From positions 1 to 57,243 of the forward strand of contig NZ_DASSMH010000063.1 in NCBI RefSeq assembly GCF_035688975.1: 57,243 nucleotides of DNA, given 5' to 3'. The notes below the pieces were generated by a model that was not told where the DNA came from, did not search any database, and saw only the letters and a program-made list of their open reading frames with translations. Positions 48,049-56,002 of this stretch are shown piece after piece. This DNA comes from CALMNV01 sp035688975. GTDB lineage: Bacteria > Actinomycetota > Actinomycetes > Actinomycetales > Dermatophilaceae. The first letter of the stretch is position 1. Every line of letters starts with the position of its first letter. The translations under genes were made by a program, and so were the position numbers.

Positions 48049-48531
48049 TCAGGGCCGGCGCAGGAGGCGGCGCAGCAGCCCTCGTCGGACGGGCGGCGGC
48101 GGGGCGGGCGGCGCAGGCGGCTCCGGCCGAAGGCGCGCCCGCAGCTCGGCCCAGGCCGCGACCATCTCGTCCACGTCGACGGTCTTGGCCAGCACGGGCG
48201 GCAGGTTTCCGAAGACGGGGCGCAGCCGGTCGGCCTTCACCCGGGCGTTGTAGTCCTCGAGGATCTCGCGGACGCGGCCCTCGGTGCGCACGTCGACGAG
48301 CGAGTCGGGGAAGCCGGCCGCCTCCTTGCGCAGCGCGAGCGGAGTGGGCAGGGCGGCAGACAGGTCCAGGCCCTCCCGCGACGCGTAGCGCTTGACCCAC
48401 CAGTCCGGGTCACCGAGGTCCACGAGGTCCTCGAGCGGCTTGCCGGCCCCCGACAGGTGGTCGAACTCGCCCCGCTCCTGCGCCTCGCGGATCTGCTTGT
48501 CGACCCAGCTCTCATAGTGGGGCTGCGACAT
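48049..48531 (-). CDS. DUF1992 (DnaJ homologue subfamily C member 28-like) protein
   Basis: A 160-residue protein starting MSQPHYESWVDKQIREAQER, then GEFDHLSGAGKPLEDL, the DUF1992 signature. It continues LALRKEAAGFPDSLVDVRTE and LEDYNARVKADRLRPV and ends in a Pro-rich, Arg-rich tail. No J-domain is present. Function is unknown. ATG 48531 has GAGGCGAG upstream. It is convergent with the dehydrogenase gene across the stem-loop region. Confidence 0.9.
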   Translation of the reverse strand: MSQPHYESWVDKQIREAQERGEFDHLSGAGKPLEDLVDLGDPDWWVKRYASREGLDLSAALPTPLALRKEAAGFPDSLVDVRTEGRVREILEDYNARVKADRLRPVFGNLPPVLAKTVDVDEMVAAWAELRARLRPEPPAPPAPPPPVRRGLLRRLLRRP

Positions 48532-48582
48532 CTCGCCTCCTCCCGTGCGCCTCCTCGCACTCCCGAGTGTAGGCGCGGGCGC

Positions 48583-49908
48583 TCACCCGAGGACCTTGGC
48601 CACCGCCTCCTCGAGCCCACCGGGCTGCCGCTCCCGCAGCTCGTAGCGGGCCCGGACGACCGGCCGGCTGAGGGTCAGCACACGGGTGAGGTCGATGGGG
48701 GCGGCGCACACGACGACGTCGCAGTCGGTCGCCTCGATCGTCGCCTGCAGGTCGCGCACCTGCGCCGCGCCGTAGCCCATCGCAGGCAGGACGCCCCGGG
48801 CGTTGGGATAGCGCGCGTAGGTCTCGGCGAGGGAGCCGACGGCATACGGGCTGGGGTCGACGATCTCGGCGGCGCCCGCCGCGCGCGCCCCGACGACGCC
48901 GGCCCCGAAGGTCATCGACCCGTGGGTCAGCGTCGGGCCGTCCTCGATGACGAGCACGCGCCGGCCCCGGACCGCCTCCGCGTCCTCGACCGTCACCGGA
49001 CTGTCCGCGCGCAGGATCGCCGCCCTCGGGTTGAGCCGGCGCAGCGACGACTCCACCGCCTCGATGTCCTCCGGGCGCGCCGAGTCGCACTTGGTCACGA
49101 CGGCGACGTCGGCCATCCGCACGTTGGCCTCGCCGGGGTGGTGCGTCGCCTCGTCGCCGGGGCGGAGCGGGTCGGCGAGCACGACGTGCAGGTCGGGGAC
49201 GAAGAAGGGCAGGTCGTTGTTGCCGCCGTCCCACAGGATGACGTCCGCCTCCCGCTCGGCGGCGCGGAGGATCCGCTCGTAGTCGACGCCGGCATAGACG
49301 ACGACGCCGCCCTCGAGGTGCGGCTCGTACTCCTCCCGCTCCTCGATCGTGCAGTCGTGGCGCTCGAGGTCGGCAGGCGTCTCGAAACGCTGGCAGGCCT
49401 GCCTGGCCAGGTCGCCGTACGGCATCGGGTGGCGGACGGCGACCACCCGGTGCCCCCGGGCGCGCAGGAGCCGGGAGAGGTAGCGCGTCGTCTGGCTCTT
49501 GCCGACGCCGGTGCGCACCGCGGTGACGGCGACGACCGGCTTGGTGCTGCGCAGCATCGTCGCGCGAGCGCCCTGCAGCCAGAAGTCCGCCCCGGCCGCG
49601 ATGCACGCCGACGCGACGTGCATGACCTGCACGTGCGGGACGTCGCTGTAGGCGAAGACCGCGACGTCGACGCGCTCGCGCGCGATGAGGTCGGTGAGCG
49701 CGCTCTCGTCGATGATCGGAATGCCTTGCGGGTAAAGGGCGCCGGCGAGCTCTGGTGGGTATCGGCGCCCGTCGATGTCGGGAATCTGCGTGGCGGTGAA
49801 GGCCACCACCCGGTAGGCCGGGTCGCCGCGGAACACGACGTTGAAGTTGTGGAAGTCTCGGCCAGCGGCTCCGAGGATGACGACGGTGCGCGCGCGGGAC
49901 GTGCTCAT
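48583..49908 (-). CDS. Cyclic 2,3-diphosphoglycerate synthetase-like P-loop protein
   Basis: A 441-residue protein. N-terminal Rossmann-like part RTVVILGAAGRDFHNFNVVF, a middle ADFWLQGARATMLRS, P-loop VTAVRTGVGKSQTTRYLSRL (about 128-147), and ADVILWDGGNNDLPFFVPDL with a switch-like acid. This matches the archaeal cyclic-2,3-DPG synthetase family. Bacterial homologues exist without proof that they make cDPG. ATG 49908 gives MSTSRARTVVILGAAG. It lies downstream of the erythromycin-esterase-like gene with a 169-nt gap that holds two interlocked hairpins. Confidence 0.83.
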   Translation of the reverse strand: MSTSRARTVVILGAAGRDFHNFNVVFRGDPAYRVVAFTATQIPDIDGRRYPPELAGALYPQGIPIIDESALTDLIARERVDVAVFAYSDVPHVQVMHVASACIAAGADFWLQGARATMLRSTKPVVAVTAVRTGVGKSQTTRYLSRLLRARGHRVVAVRHPMPYGDLARQACQRFETPADLERHDCTIEEREEYEPHLEGGVVVYAGVDYERILRAAEREADVILWDGGNNDLPFFVPDLHVVLADPLRPGDEATHHPGEANVRMADVAVVTKCDSARPEDIEAVESSLRRLNPRAAILRADSPVTVEDAEAVRGRRVLVIEDGPTLTHGSMTFGAGVVGARAAGAAEIVDPSPYAVGSLAETYARYPNARGVLPAMGYGAAQVRDLQATIEATDCDVVVCAAPIDLTRVLTLSRPVVRARYELRERQPGGLEEAVAKVLG

Positions 49909-50025
49909 GCCAGACCGCACTCTCTCCGGCTGCGGTCGACCGACGGAACCGACACACCCGTGTCGTGGGTAGTCCTGGCTGCGGGACCCGCCGCGCCCAG
50001 TCTAGGACCGGCGCGCTCCGGATGT

Positions 50026-50072
50026 CGGCCCGCTCTCCCGTATGCCGCGGAGCGGGCCGGAGCGGCATACGG
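50026..50072 (-). promoter_or_regulatory. Two mutually exclusive hairpins between operon genes
   Basis: Hairpin A pairs CGGCCCGCTC (50026-50035) with GAGCGGGCCG (50050-50059). Hairpin B pairs CCGTATGCCGC (50038-50048) with GCGGCATACGG (50062-50072). The two overlap, so only one can form. They lie between the erythromycin-esterase-like stop (50078) and the next gene (49908), where an attenuator or intercistronic terminator could act. Confidence 0.55.
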
Positions 50073-50077
50073 CCGGG

Positions 50078-51397
50078 TCAGACACCCCAGGGCTCCGTCT
50101 CGTACTCCGGCTCCCGAGGGGGCGGCTCGTGGTGCAGGGGCCGCAGCGCCCTCGTCTCCTCGAACCACAGCAGGGCGTCGTAGCGGCCGCCCATGCGGGT
50201 CGGCACGTAGTTGCCCGCCTCCCGAGCGGGGCTGTAGACGACCCCGATGGCGCGGTGGCCGAGCTCGGCAGCCAGCCACGGCCCGGAGCGGTCGTCGGGG
50301 AAGGCGATCACGGCGGGGGCGCCGAGGGCCGTGTGCAGCACGTCCTCGCAGCTCCCGGGCCGGGCGGGTGGCACCGGCAGCGACCGCTCGGGAGCCCCCC
50401 AGGCGGAAGCCGCGACGACGGAGCCGCGGTGCCCGGCAAGGCCCACGAGGGCGACCCCGTCGTCGGCGTGCCGCTCCCGCAGCAGCTGGCCGACGTTGAC
50501 CATCCCGGCCCGCGCCATGTCCGTCGCCCGGGCGTCGCCGATGTGCGTGTTGTGCTCCCAGACGAGCCCCTTGGACGCGGGACCGAGGTGGCCGGCGAGG
50601 CGCTCGATCGTGTCGGCCATGTGGTGGTCGCGGACGTTCCACGAGCTGCGGTCGCCGCGGACCATGGCCCGGTAGTAGCGCTCGGCCCCGGCGGCGACCT
50701 CCGCGTTCTGGACGGCCGCCAGGGTGGCCCCGTCACCGAGGCCGGGGTCACGGGCCCGGTTGCGCACCTCCGACAGCAGGTGCGCGACGTCGGCCTCGCA
50801 CGTCTCGGGGACGAGCCGCGAGTAGCGGGCGTACTGGTGGGGGTCCTCGCGGAAGGGCACGAAGCACTGCCACGCCTCCATAGCCGTCTCCACCGCCGTG
50901 GGCGCGTGCTGCTCGAGCCAGCGGATGACCTCGCGCAGCGAGTCCCACAGCGAGTAGACGTCGAGGCCGTAGAACCCGACCCGGGCCTCCGGTGCCCGGT
51001 CGAGGTTCCACGTGCGCAGCCTGTCGAGGAAGTCGGCGACCTCGCGGTTGGCCCACATCCACGTCGGCCACCGCTCGAACTCCTCGAGCACGCCGACGGC
51101 GTCGAGGTCCTGCTCGTCGAGACCGCGGACCCACTGGTTGATCCGCCAGCAGTCGGGCCAGTCGCCCTCGACGCCGATCCACGTGAACCCGTGCCGCTCG
51201 ATGAGCAGCCGGCTGAGCTCAGCGCGCCAGCGGTAGTACTCCGACGTGCCGTGCGAGGCCTCCCCGACGCAGACGAACCGGTCGCGCCCGACCGCGTCGG
51301 CGAGCGCCTGGAGGTCGGCCGGGGCCGCGAGCGGGCCGGCCAGCCGGGCGATCTCGTCGAGCATCGGCTCGAGGCTCGTGGCCCGCTGCCGCGTCAC
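50078..51397 (-). CDS. Erythromycin esterase-like family protein
   Basis: A 439-residue protein with the family pattern: FVCVGEASHGTSEYYRWRAE (the GExSHGT motif with catalytic His), FTWIGVEGDWPDCWRINQWV, VGFYGLDVYSLW and LVWEHNTHIGDARATDMA (the EHNxH motif). True erythromycin esterases are a small part of this family; Mycobacterium Rv2030c, a DosR-regulon protein, carries the same domain next to a phosphoribosyltransferase. GTG 51397 overlaps the stop of the fusion gene upstream (GTGA). Drug inactivation should not be assumed. Confidence 0.87.
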   Translation of the reverse strand: MTRQRATSLEPMLDEIARLAGPLAAPADLQALADAVGRDRFVCVGEASHGTSEYYRWRAELSRLLIERHGFTWIGVEGDWPDCWRINQWVRGLDEQDLDAVGVLEEFERWPTWMWANREVADFLDRLRTWNLDRAPEARVGFYGLDVYSLWDSLREVIRWLEQHAPTAVETAMEAWQCFVPFREDPHQYARYSRLVPETCEADVAHLLSEVRNRARDPGLGDGATLAAVQNAEVAAGAERYYRAMVRGDRSSWNVRDHHMADTIERLAGHLGPASKGLVWEHNTHIGDARATDMARAGMVNVGQLLRERHADDGVALVGLAGHRGSVVAASAWGAPERSLPVPPARPGSCEDVLHTALGAPAVIAFPDDRSGPWLAAELGHRAIGVVYSPAREAGNYVPTRMGGRYDALLWFEETRALRPLHHEPPPREPEYETEPWGV

Positions 51398-52779
51398 CGC
51401 ACACGCTCCTGGCCGCCGTCCGTGGACGCGTCGGTCCGGTCGAGGTGCGTGCGGAACCAGTCCCCGGCCAGCCGCGACACCTCCGCGAGCGCGCCCGGCT
51501 CCTCGAAGAGGTGCGTGGCGCCCGGCACGACGGCAAGCTCGCTGGGGCAGCGCAGCCGGGCCCGGGCTGACCGGTTGAGCTCGAGCACCTCCTCGTCGGC
51601 GCCGCCGACGACGAGGAGGGTCGGCGCGGTCACCTCGGGCAGGCGGTCGCCGGCCAGGTCGGGACGCCCACCGCGGGAGACGACGGCGAACACGCGCCGG
51701 CCCGCATCGGCGGCGGCGACGAGGGCCGCCCCGGCGCCCGTGCTCGCGCCGAAGTAGCCGATGGGCAGCGACGCGAGCCTCGGCTGGGTCGCCACCCAGT
51801 CCGTGGCCGCGAGCAGCCGCCCGGCGAGCAGCGGGATGTCGAACACCGTGGCGCGGTCGTCCTCCTCCCCCTGCGTGAGCAGGTCGAGCAGCAGCGTGCC
51901 GATGCCAGCCTCGTTGAGCGCCCCCGCGACGAAGCGGTTGCGCCGGCTGTGCCGGCTGCTGCCCGAGCCGTGCGCGAAGAGGACCATCCCCGTGGGATGC
52001 CCCGGCACCGCGAGGTGGGCGCCGAGCTGGTGGCCGTCGGCCGGCACCACGACCTCGGCATCCACGACCTCGGCATCCACGACCTCGGCATCCACAACCT
52101 CGGCATCCACAACCTCGGCATCCACGACCTCGGCAGCACCTCGCTGCCGGGCGGCCTCGTCGAGGAGCCGGACGACCTCGTCGTCGGGGGTGGCCTCGAA
52201 GTGGCGGTAGTACTGCCCCACCGCCATGAGGTCGCGAGGGGCGAGGACCGCCACGAGCTCGTCCGCGTCGGGGAACCCGTCGACCCGGTCGGCGGGCAGG
52301 ACGGGGACGGCGAGGACCACACGCGCCGCCCCCCGCAGGCGCGCGACCCGGCAGGCGACGCTGGCGGTGGCCCCGGTCGCGATGCCGTCGTCGACGACCA
52401 CGGCGGTGCGTCCGTCGAGCGGCACCGCGTCCCGGCCCGCCCGCAGCCGCGCGAGCCGGTCGTCGAGGACGGCGCGCTCACGCGCCTCGACGCTGCGGAC
52501 CCGGTCCTCGTCGATCCCGAGGCGGACGACGAGCTGCTTGTCGAGCACTCGGACACCCTCCTCACCGATGGCTCCCATGGCGAGCTCCGGCTGGAAGGGC
52601 ACGCCGAGCTTGCGCACGACGAGCACGTCGAGCGGGGCGCGCAGCGCCGTGGCGACCTCGTAGGCGACGGGCACCCCGCCGCGCGGCAGGCCGAGGACCA
52701 CCACGTCGGCGCCACGCAGGTGCTCGAGACGCTCAGCGAGACGCCTGCCCGCGTCGGTCCGGTCGGTGAACAGGTCCAT
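51394..52779 (-). CDS. Phosphoribosyltransferase-alpha/beta-hydrolase fusion
   Basis: A 461-residue fusion. Residues 1-210 are a PRTase: LGLPRGGVPVAYEVATALRA, VVRKLGVPFQPELAMGAIGE and the PRPP loop AVVVDDGIATGATASVA. A linker of five AEVVD repeats (about 219-243) leads to a dienelactone-hydrolase-like domain with VLFAHGSGSSRHSRRN, nucleophile GYFGASTGAGAAL, Asp in VVGGADEEVL and His in GATHLFEEPG. Mycobacterium Rv0571c has the same two-domain order. The substrate is unknown. It heads the minus-strand operon; its stop overlaps the next GTG. The repeat linker may vary in length between strains. Confidence 0.88.
   Translation of the reverse strand: MDLFTDRTDAGRRLAERLEHLRGADVVVLGLPRGGVPVAYEVATALRAPLDVLVVRKLGVPFQPELAMGAIGEEGVRVLDKQLVVRLGIDEDRVRSVEARERAVLDDRLARLRAGRDAVPLDGRTAVVVDDGIATGATASVACRVARLRGAARVVLAVPVLPADRVDGFPDADELVAVLAPRDLMAVGQYYRHFEATPDDEVVRLLDEAARQRGAAEVVDAEVVDAEVVDAEVVDAEVVDAEVVVPADGHQLGAHLAVPGHPTGMVLFAHGSGSSRHSRRNRFVAGALNEAGIGTLLLDLLTQGEEDDRATVFDIPLLAGRLLAATDWVATQPRLASLPIGYFGASTGAGAALVAAADAGRRVFAVVSRGGRPDLAGDRLPEVTAPTLLVVGGADEEVLELNRSARARLRCPSELAVVPGATHLFEEPGALAEVSRLAGDWFRTHLDRTDASTDGGQERVR
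52051..52125 (-). repeat. 15-bp coding tandem repeat (five AEVVD units)
   Basis: The unit GACCTCGGCATCCAC starts at 52051, 52066, 52081, 52096 and 52111, plus a partial sixth copy; two copies begin AAC instead of GAC, a silent change. Copy number can change without loss of frame, altering only the linker length. Confidence 0.95.
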
Positions 52780-52851
52780 GGGGCACCTCCACCGACCAGT
52801 GTGGACCCTTCCGCATGGGGGTGGCAGCGCGGACGACGGCCCGCCGTGGGC

Positions 52852-53166
52852 TCAGCGTCGGTCGGCGAGCACGTGGGCGGCCGCGGCGCTGACGCCGGCC
52901 ACCGCCAGCACGGCCGGCCACGGGCCGACCTTCTTCGCGAGCGGGTGGGAGGCCCCGAAGCCGCCGAGGTAGACGGCCGAGAGCAGCGCCGTGCCCGGGG
53001 CACCGGCCTTCGCGAGCCAGGTGCGCCCGGCATACAGCCCCGCGATGCCGAGCACGACGCCACCGAGCGGACGGATCCCGCTCTCCCGGGCGGCGACGTA
53101 GCCCCCGATCAGTCCCAGGGCGGCGAGCGGTGCGGTGGACACGTCCTCGGCGGCGCGCAGTGTCAT
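52852..53166 (-). CDS. Small membrane protein, unassigned
   Basis: A 104-residue protein with three or four hydrophobic segments (LAALGLIGGYVAARESG, PLGGVVLGIAGLYAG, TALLSAVYLGGFGAS, PAVLAVAGVSAAAAHVLAD) and short charged ends. No family is recognised. ATG 53166 is the only good start. It lies between the PRTase fusion and the GNAT gene in the same direction, with short gaps. Confidence 0.65.
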   Translation of the reverse strand: MTLRAAEDVSTAPLAALGLIGGYVAARESGIRPLGGVVLGIAGLYAGRTWLAKAGAPGTALLSAVYLGGFGASHPLAKKVGPWPAVLAVAGVSAAAAHVLADRR

Positions 53167-53193
53167 GGCGCGATCGTATGCCGCGACGCCGGC

Positions 53194-54354
53194 TCAGCCG
53201 GGGCCGGCCCGGGGCAGCAGCTCCCAGTGCAGGCCGTCGGCGTAGGTGCCGTCCGCGAGGAGGTCGACCGCGTGCTCACGGCCGTAGACGACGAAGCCGT
53301 TGCGCTCGAGCACGCGGTTGCTCGCGACGTTGTCCGCCGCCGTCTCGGCGACCAGCCGGCGCAGGCCGAGACCGCCGCGCGTCCGAGGAGCGAGTGCGTG
53401 GCGCACCGCGAGTCGGGCGGCCGTGCGGGCCGCGCCGCGGCCTCGGGCGCTCGGGAAGAGCTGGTAGCCCAGCTCGGCCACGTCGCCGATGACGGGACCG
53501 TCGCGGCGGAAGATGACGGCGCTGCCGAGGGCCCGGTCGCTGGCCGCGTCGGCCACGCACCACTCCACCGACCTGCCCTCCGCCATGAGCTCGCGCCGGG
53601 CCAGCAGCCACTCGGAGAACATCTCGCGCCCCAGCACGGAGCGCGGCGGCATCCAGTGCGCGGGGTCCGTGCGGTCCTCGACGGCGTCGAGGTCCGCGTC
53701 GCGCCACGGCCGCAGCCGAATGGCGTCCTCCTCCAGCACGGGTGGCTCGAGCCACGGGGCACGCGGCCGCATCGGCTCGTCCCTCGCGAGGCTCGCGTTC
53801 CACGTGCCCAGGGCCGGGGCCGTGGGGTCGCCGGGGTCGACGTGGCTGCCGGGGATCGTGCCGTGGAAGGTGAAACCCGTGGCCCAGGCCACCCGCCGCG
53901 AGGCCCAGTTGCCGACGACGGCCCGCCAGTGCAGGCGCGAGAGCGGCCTCCCCCACGGGCCGGTCCCGAAGGCGTGGGCCGCGGCGAGACGCACCGCGCG
54001 CGACATCACGCCGGTCCGGCGAGCCATCGGGTGGAGCCCGAAGCCGAGCGAGGCGGTGTCACCCGGCTCGCAGAAGCGCAGCTCGATCGTCCCCGCGAAA
54101 CGGGGACCGTCGTCGCCCATCGTCTCGATGGCCCAGCCCCGTGTCCCGGTCGCGCTGCGCCACTGGTCGGCAAGCCGGTCGACGAAGCGCACCCCGTCGG
54201 CGCGGGTGTAGTCGCGCGGCACCGCGGTCCAGCGCTGCGACTCGGCGTCGAGAGCCTGCTCGACGATGGCCTCCACGTCGTCCGGGGTGTGCGCCCGGAG
54301 CCGGACCACCCCGTCCGTGAGGACGGGGACAGGGCTCGACGACGCCGCGGGCAT
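53194..54354 (-). CDS. Protein with two GNAT acetyltransferase domains
   Basis: A 386-residue protein. Domain 1 (about 10-190): LTDGVVRLRAHTPDDVEAIV, LGFGLHPMARRTGVMSRAVR (acetyl-CoA loop RRTG) and GNWASRRVAWATGFTFHGTI. Domain 2 (about 205-380): EEDAIRLRPWRDADLDAVED, LGYQLFPSARGRGAARTAAR (RGRG loop) and NVASNRVLERNGFVVYGREH. Both match the RimJ/RimL-type GNAT group, which acetylates protein N-termini or small amines. Tandem GNATs often have one active and one structural half; here both loops look intact. It is divergent from the sigL-like operon. Confidence 0.87.
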   Translation of the reverse strand: MPAASSSPVPVLTDGVVRLRAHTPDDVEAIVEQALDAESQRWTAVPRDYTRADGVRFVDRLADQWRSATGTRGWAIETMGDDGPRFAGTIELRFCEPGDTASLGFGLHPMARRTGVMSRAVRLAAAHAFGTGPWGRPLSRLHWRAVVGNWASRRVAWATGFTFHGTIPGSHVDPGDPTAPALGTWNASLARDEPMRPRAPWLEPPVLEEDAIRLRPWRDADLDAVEDRTDPAHWMPPRSVLGREMFSEWLLARRELMAEGRSVEWCVADAASDRALGSAVIFRRDGPVIGDVAELGYQLFPSARGRGAARTAARLAVRHALAPRTRGGLGLRRLVAETAADNVASNRVLERNGFVVYGREHAVDLLADGTYADGLHWELLPRAGPG

Positions 54355-54485
54355 GCCCTCCAGCGTGCCATCGAGACCGTCGCCGCGCAGGTCGGTAGCC
54401 GCTGCGGCACCGCCCGGGCTCGTCGAGTGCTCCAGATCGGAGCGGCGGCCCCCTCCGCGTGAGACGGTGTCGGCAGCCGACCCGA

Positions 54486-54511
54486 TGAACCGACCGGCCG
54501 GGTAGGCCGTC
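54486..54511 (+). promoter_or_regulatory. ECF sigma autoregulatory promoter (SigL-type)
   Basis: TGAACC (54486-54491), 16 nt, CGTC (54508-54511). This matches the mycobacterial SigL consensus TGAACC-N16-CGT. It lies 25 nt upstream of the sigma gene, which also has a near-perfect Shine-Dalgarno sequence (AAGGAGGTGA). Confidence 0.8.
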
Positions 54512-54535
54512 TTGCTTCTCGGAAGGAGGTGACCG

Positions 54536-55027
54536 GTGGCCCTCGACGAGGATGCCGTCGCCCAGATCTACCTCGAGCACGCCCCGATGCTGCGCCGCGT
54601 GGTGTGGCGGGCCACGGGCGATGCCGGGCGGGTCGAGGACATCGTCCAGGAGACCATCCTTCGGGTCTGGCGCAAGGCGCCCGACACCGACAACCTGCGT
54701 GCCTACCTCATCGCGACCGCTCGCCACCTCATCGTCGACCAGCACCGGGCAGCCGCCCGCCGGCCGCACGAGGTGGCCCTGCAGGACACCGGCGTCGGGG
54801 GGACGAGCGACCTCGACCAGGCCCTCGACCAGGTGCTCGTGGAGGAGGCGCTGGCCCGTCTCCAGCCCGACCACCGCACGATCATCCGCTGCCTCTACTA
54901 CGAGCGACTCACCGTGGTCGAGTCGGCCCGGCGCCTCGGCATACCGGACGGGACGGTGAAGTCGCGCGCCTTCTATGCCGTGCGCAGCCTGCGCGACATC
55001 CTCGACGAGATGGGGGTGACCCGATGA
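54536..55027 (+). CDS. sigL: ECF sigma factor, SigL-like
   Basis: A 163-residue ECF sigma factor. Region 2: IYLEHAPMLRRVVWRATGDA and EDIVQETILRVWRKAP, then LIATARHLIVDQHRAAARRP. Region 4: QVLVEEALARLQPDHRTIIR, TVVESARRLGIPDGTVKSRA and YAVRSLRDILDEMGVTR, which closely follow SigL of mycobacteria. It directs RNA polymerase to TGAACC-N16-CGT promoters, including its own. GTG 54536 follows AAGGAGG at 6 nt. The stop overlaps the anti-sigma start (ATGA). Confidence 0.88.
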   Translation: MALDEDAVAQIYLEHAPMLRRVVWRATGDAGRVEDIVQETILRVWRKAPDTDNLRAYLIATARHLIVDQHRAAARRPHEVALQDTGVGGTSDLDQALDQVLVEEALARLQPDHRTIIRCLYYERLTVVESARRLGIPDGTVKSRAFYAVRSLRDILDEMGVTR

Positions 55028-55686
55028 CATCCGGACCGACATCCGGACCCGACGACCTGCACATGCTGCTCGGCTGCTTCGTGCTCGGCGGGCTCTCGGC
55101 GTCGGACCACCAGGCCTTCACCGAGCACCTTCGCGGCTGCTCCCAGTGCCAGCAGGAGATGGGCCAGGTCTCGGGCCTGCCGCACCTGCTCGACCTGGCC
55201 GCGCCGACCGACCTTCCGGAGCCCGGGCCGTCCGGGGTCCCCGACCTGCTCGTCAAGCTCAGCCGGCGTCGCCGCCGCACCCGCCGCCTGCTCGCCGCGG
55301 CGGCCAGCGTCGCCGCCGTCCTGCTGGTCGGGGTCGGGGTGCTGCTCGGCCCGCGCCTCAGCACGTCGCCCGCGCCGCGTGAGCTGCCCACCGCCAGGTA
55401 TGCCGCCGTCCCCGCCCCAGGCTCGTCCGTCAAGGTCGAGGTGGCGGTCGTCACGCGCGGCTGGGGAAGCCAGCTCGATGTCAGCTGCGAGCAGCTGCCG
55501 ACCGGCGGCGAGCTGAGCCTCTGGGTGCGGGACCGGTCCGGGCGTGCCACCCAGGTGGCGTCGTGGAACGCCACGGCCACGGGCTACGCCACCGTCACCG
55601 GCGCCACGGCGGTCCGTCCACCCGACATCCGGGTCCTCGAGGTGCGAACGGGCACCGGCCAGGTCCTCGCGAGCGCCAGCACCTGA
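55024..55686 (+). CDS. Membrane anti-sigma factor, RslA-like (ZAS domain)
   Basis: A 220-residue protein. The N-terminal zinc-binding anti-sigma motif HxxxCxxC is at His35, Cys39 and Cys42. A membrane helix follows after RRRRR (about 87-110: LLAAAASVAAVLLVGVGVLL), then an exported domain of about 110 residues (VEVAVVTRGWGSQLDVSCEQ). It should hold SigL inactive at the membrane and release it on redox or envelope stress, as RslA does. ATG 55024 overlaps the sigma stop, so the partners are made together. Repeat block 2 begins 31 nt after the stop. Confidence 0.85.
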   Translation: MTSGPTSGPDDLHMLLGCFVLGGLSASDHQAFTEHLRGCSQCQQEMGQVSGLPHLLDLAAPTDLPEPGPSGVPDLLVKLSRRRRRTRRLLAAAASVAAVLLVGVGVLLGPRLSTSPAPRELPTARYAAVPAPGSSVKVEVAVVTRGWGSQLDVSCEQLPTGGELSLWVRDRSGRATQVASWNATATGYATVTGATAVRPPDIRVLEVRTGTGQVLASAST

Positions 55687-55716
55687 CCCACCCCACCCCC
55701 CCCACGCCCCCCACCC

Positions 55717-55996
55717 TCGTCGAGTGGCCACTTCCGCACGCCCCCACCCTCGTCGAGTGGCCACTTCCGCACGCCCCCACCCTTGTCGAGTGGCCACTTC
55801 CGCACGCCCCGGCCCGCACGAAACTGGCCACTCGAGCGAAACTGGCCACTCGACCCAGCGGACGGCCCCCCCACCCTCGTCGAGTGGCCACTTCCGCACG
55901 CCCCAACACGCACGAAAGTGACCACTCGAGCGAAACTGGCCACTCGACCCAGCGGACGGCCCCCCACCCTCGTCGAATGGCCACTTCCGCACGCCC
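55717..55996. repeat. Intergenic repeat block 2 (nine copies in both orientations)
   Basis: A 316-bp gap between convergent genes is filled with copies of a unit with core TCGAGTGGCCACTTCCGC. Direct copies start near 55720, 55752, 55786, 55880 and 55972. Inverted copies CGAAACTGGCCACTCGA start at 55819, 55837, 55913 (variant AAGTGACC) and 55931. The order is F-F-F-I-I-F-I-I-F, and a longer segment with AGCGGACGGCC recurs twice. Inverted and direct copies can pair as long hairpins. The core is shared with block 1 (25055-25192). No coding sequence is supported. Confidence 0.94.
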
Positions 55997-56002
55997 CGGC
56001 GC

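Noticed and set aside
50078..51397. Macrolide resistance gene
   Set aside because: The family is broad and most members do not act on erythromycin; the operon partners point to stress metabolism.
52780..52851. DosR-like box upstream of the PRTase-hydrolase fusion
   Set aside because: Only a half-site (GGGTCC) is visible; the second arm does not fit GGGnC-N4-GnCCC.
55717..55996. CRISPR array
   Set aside because: Repeats occur in both orientations with uneven, non-unique spacing and no unique spacers; no cas genes are present.
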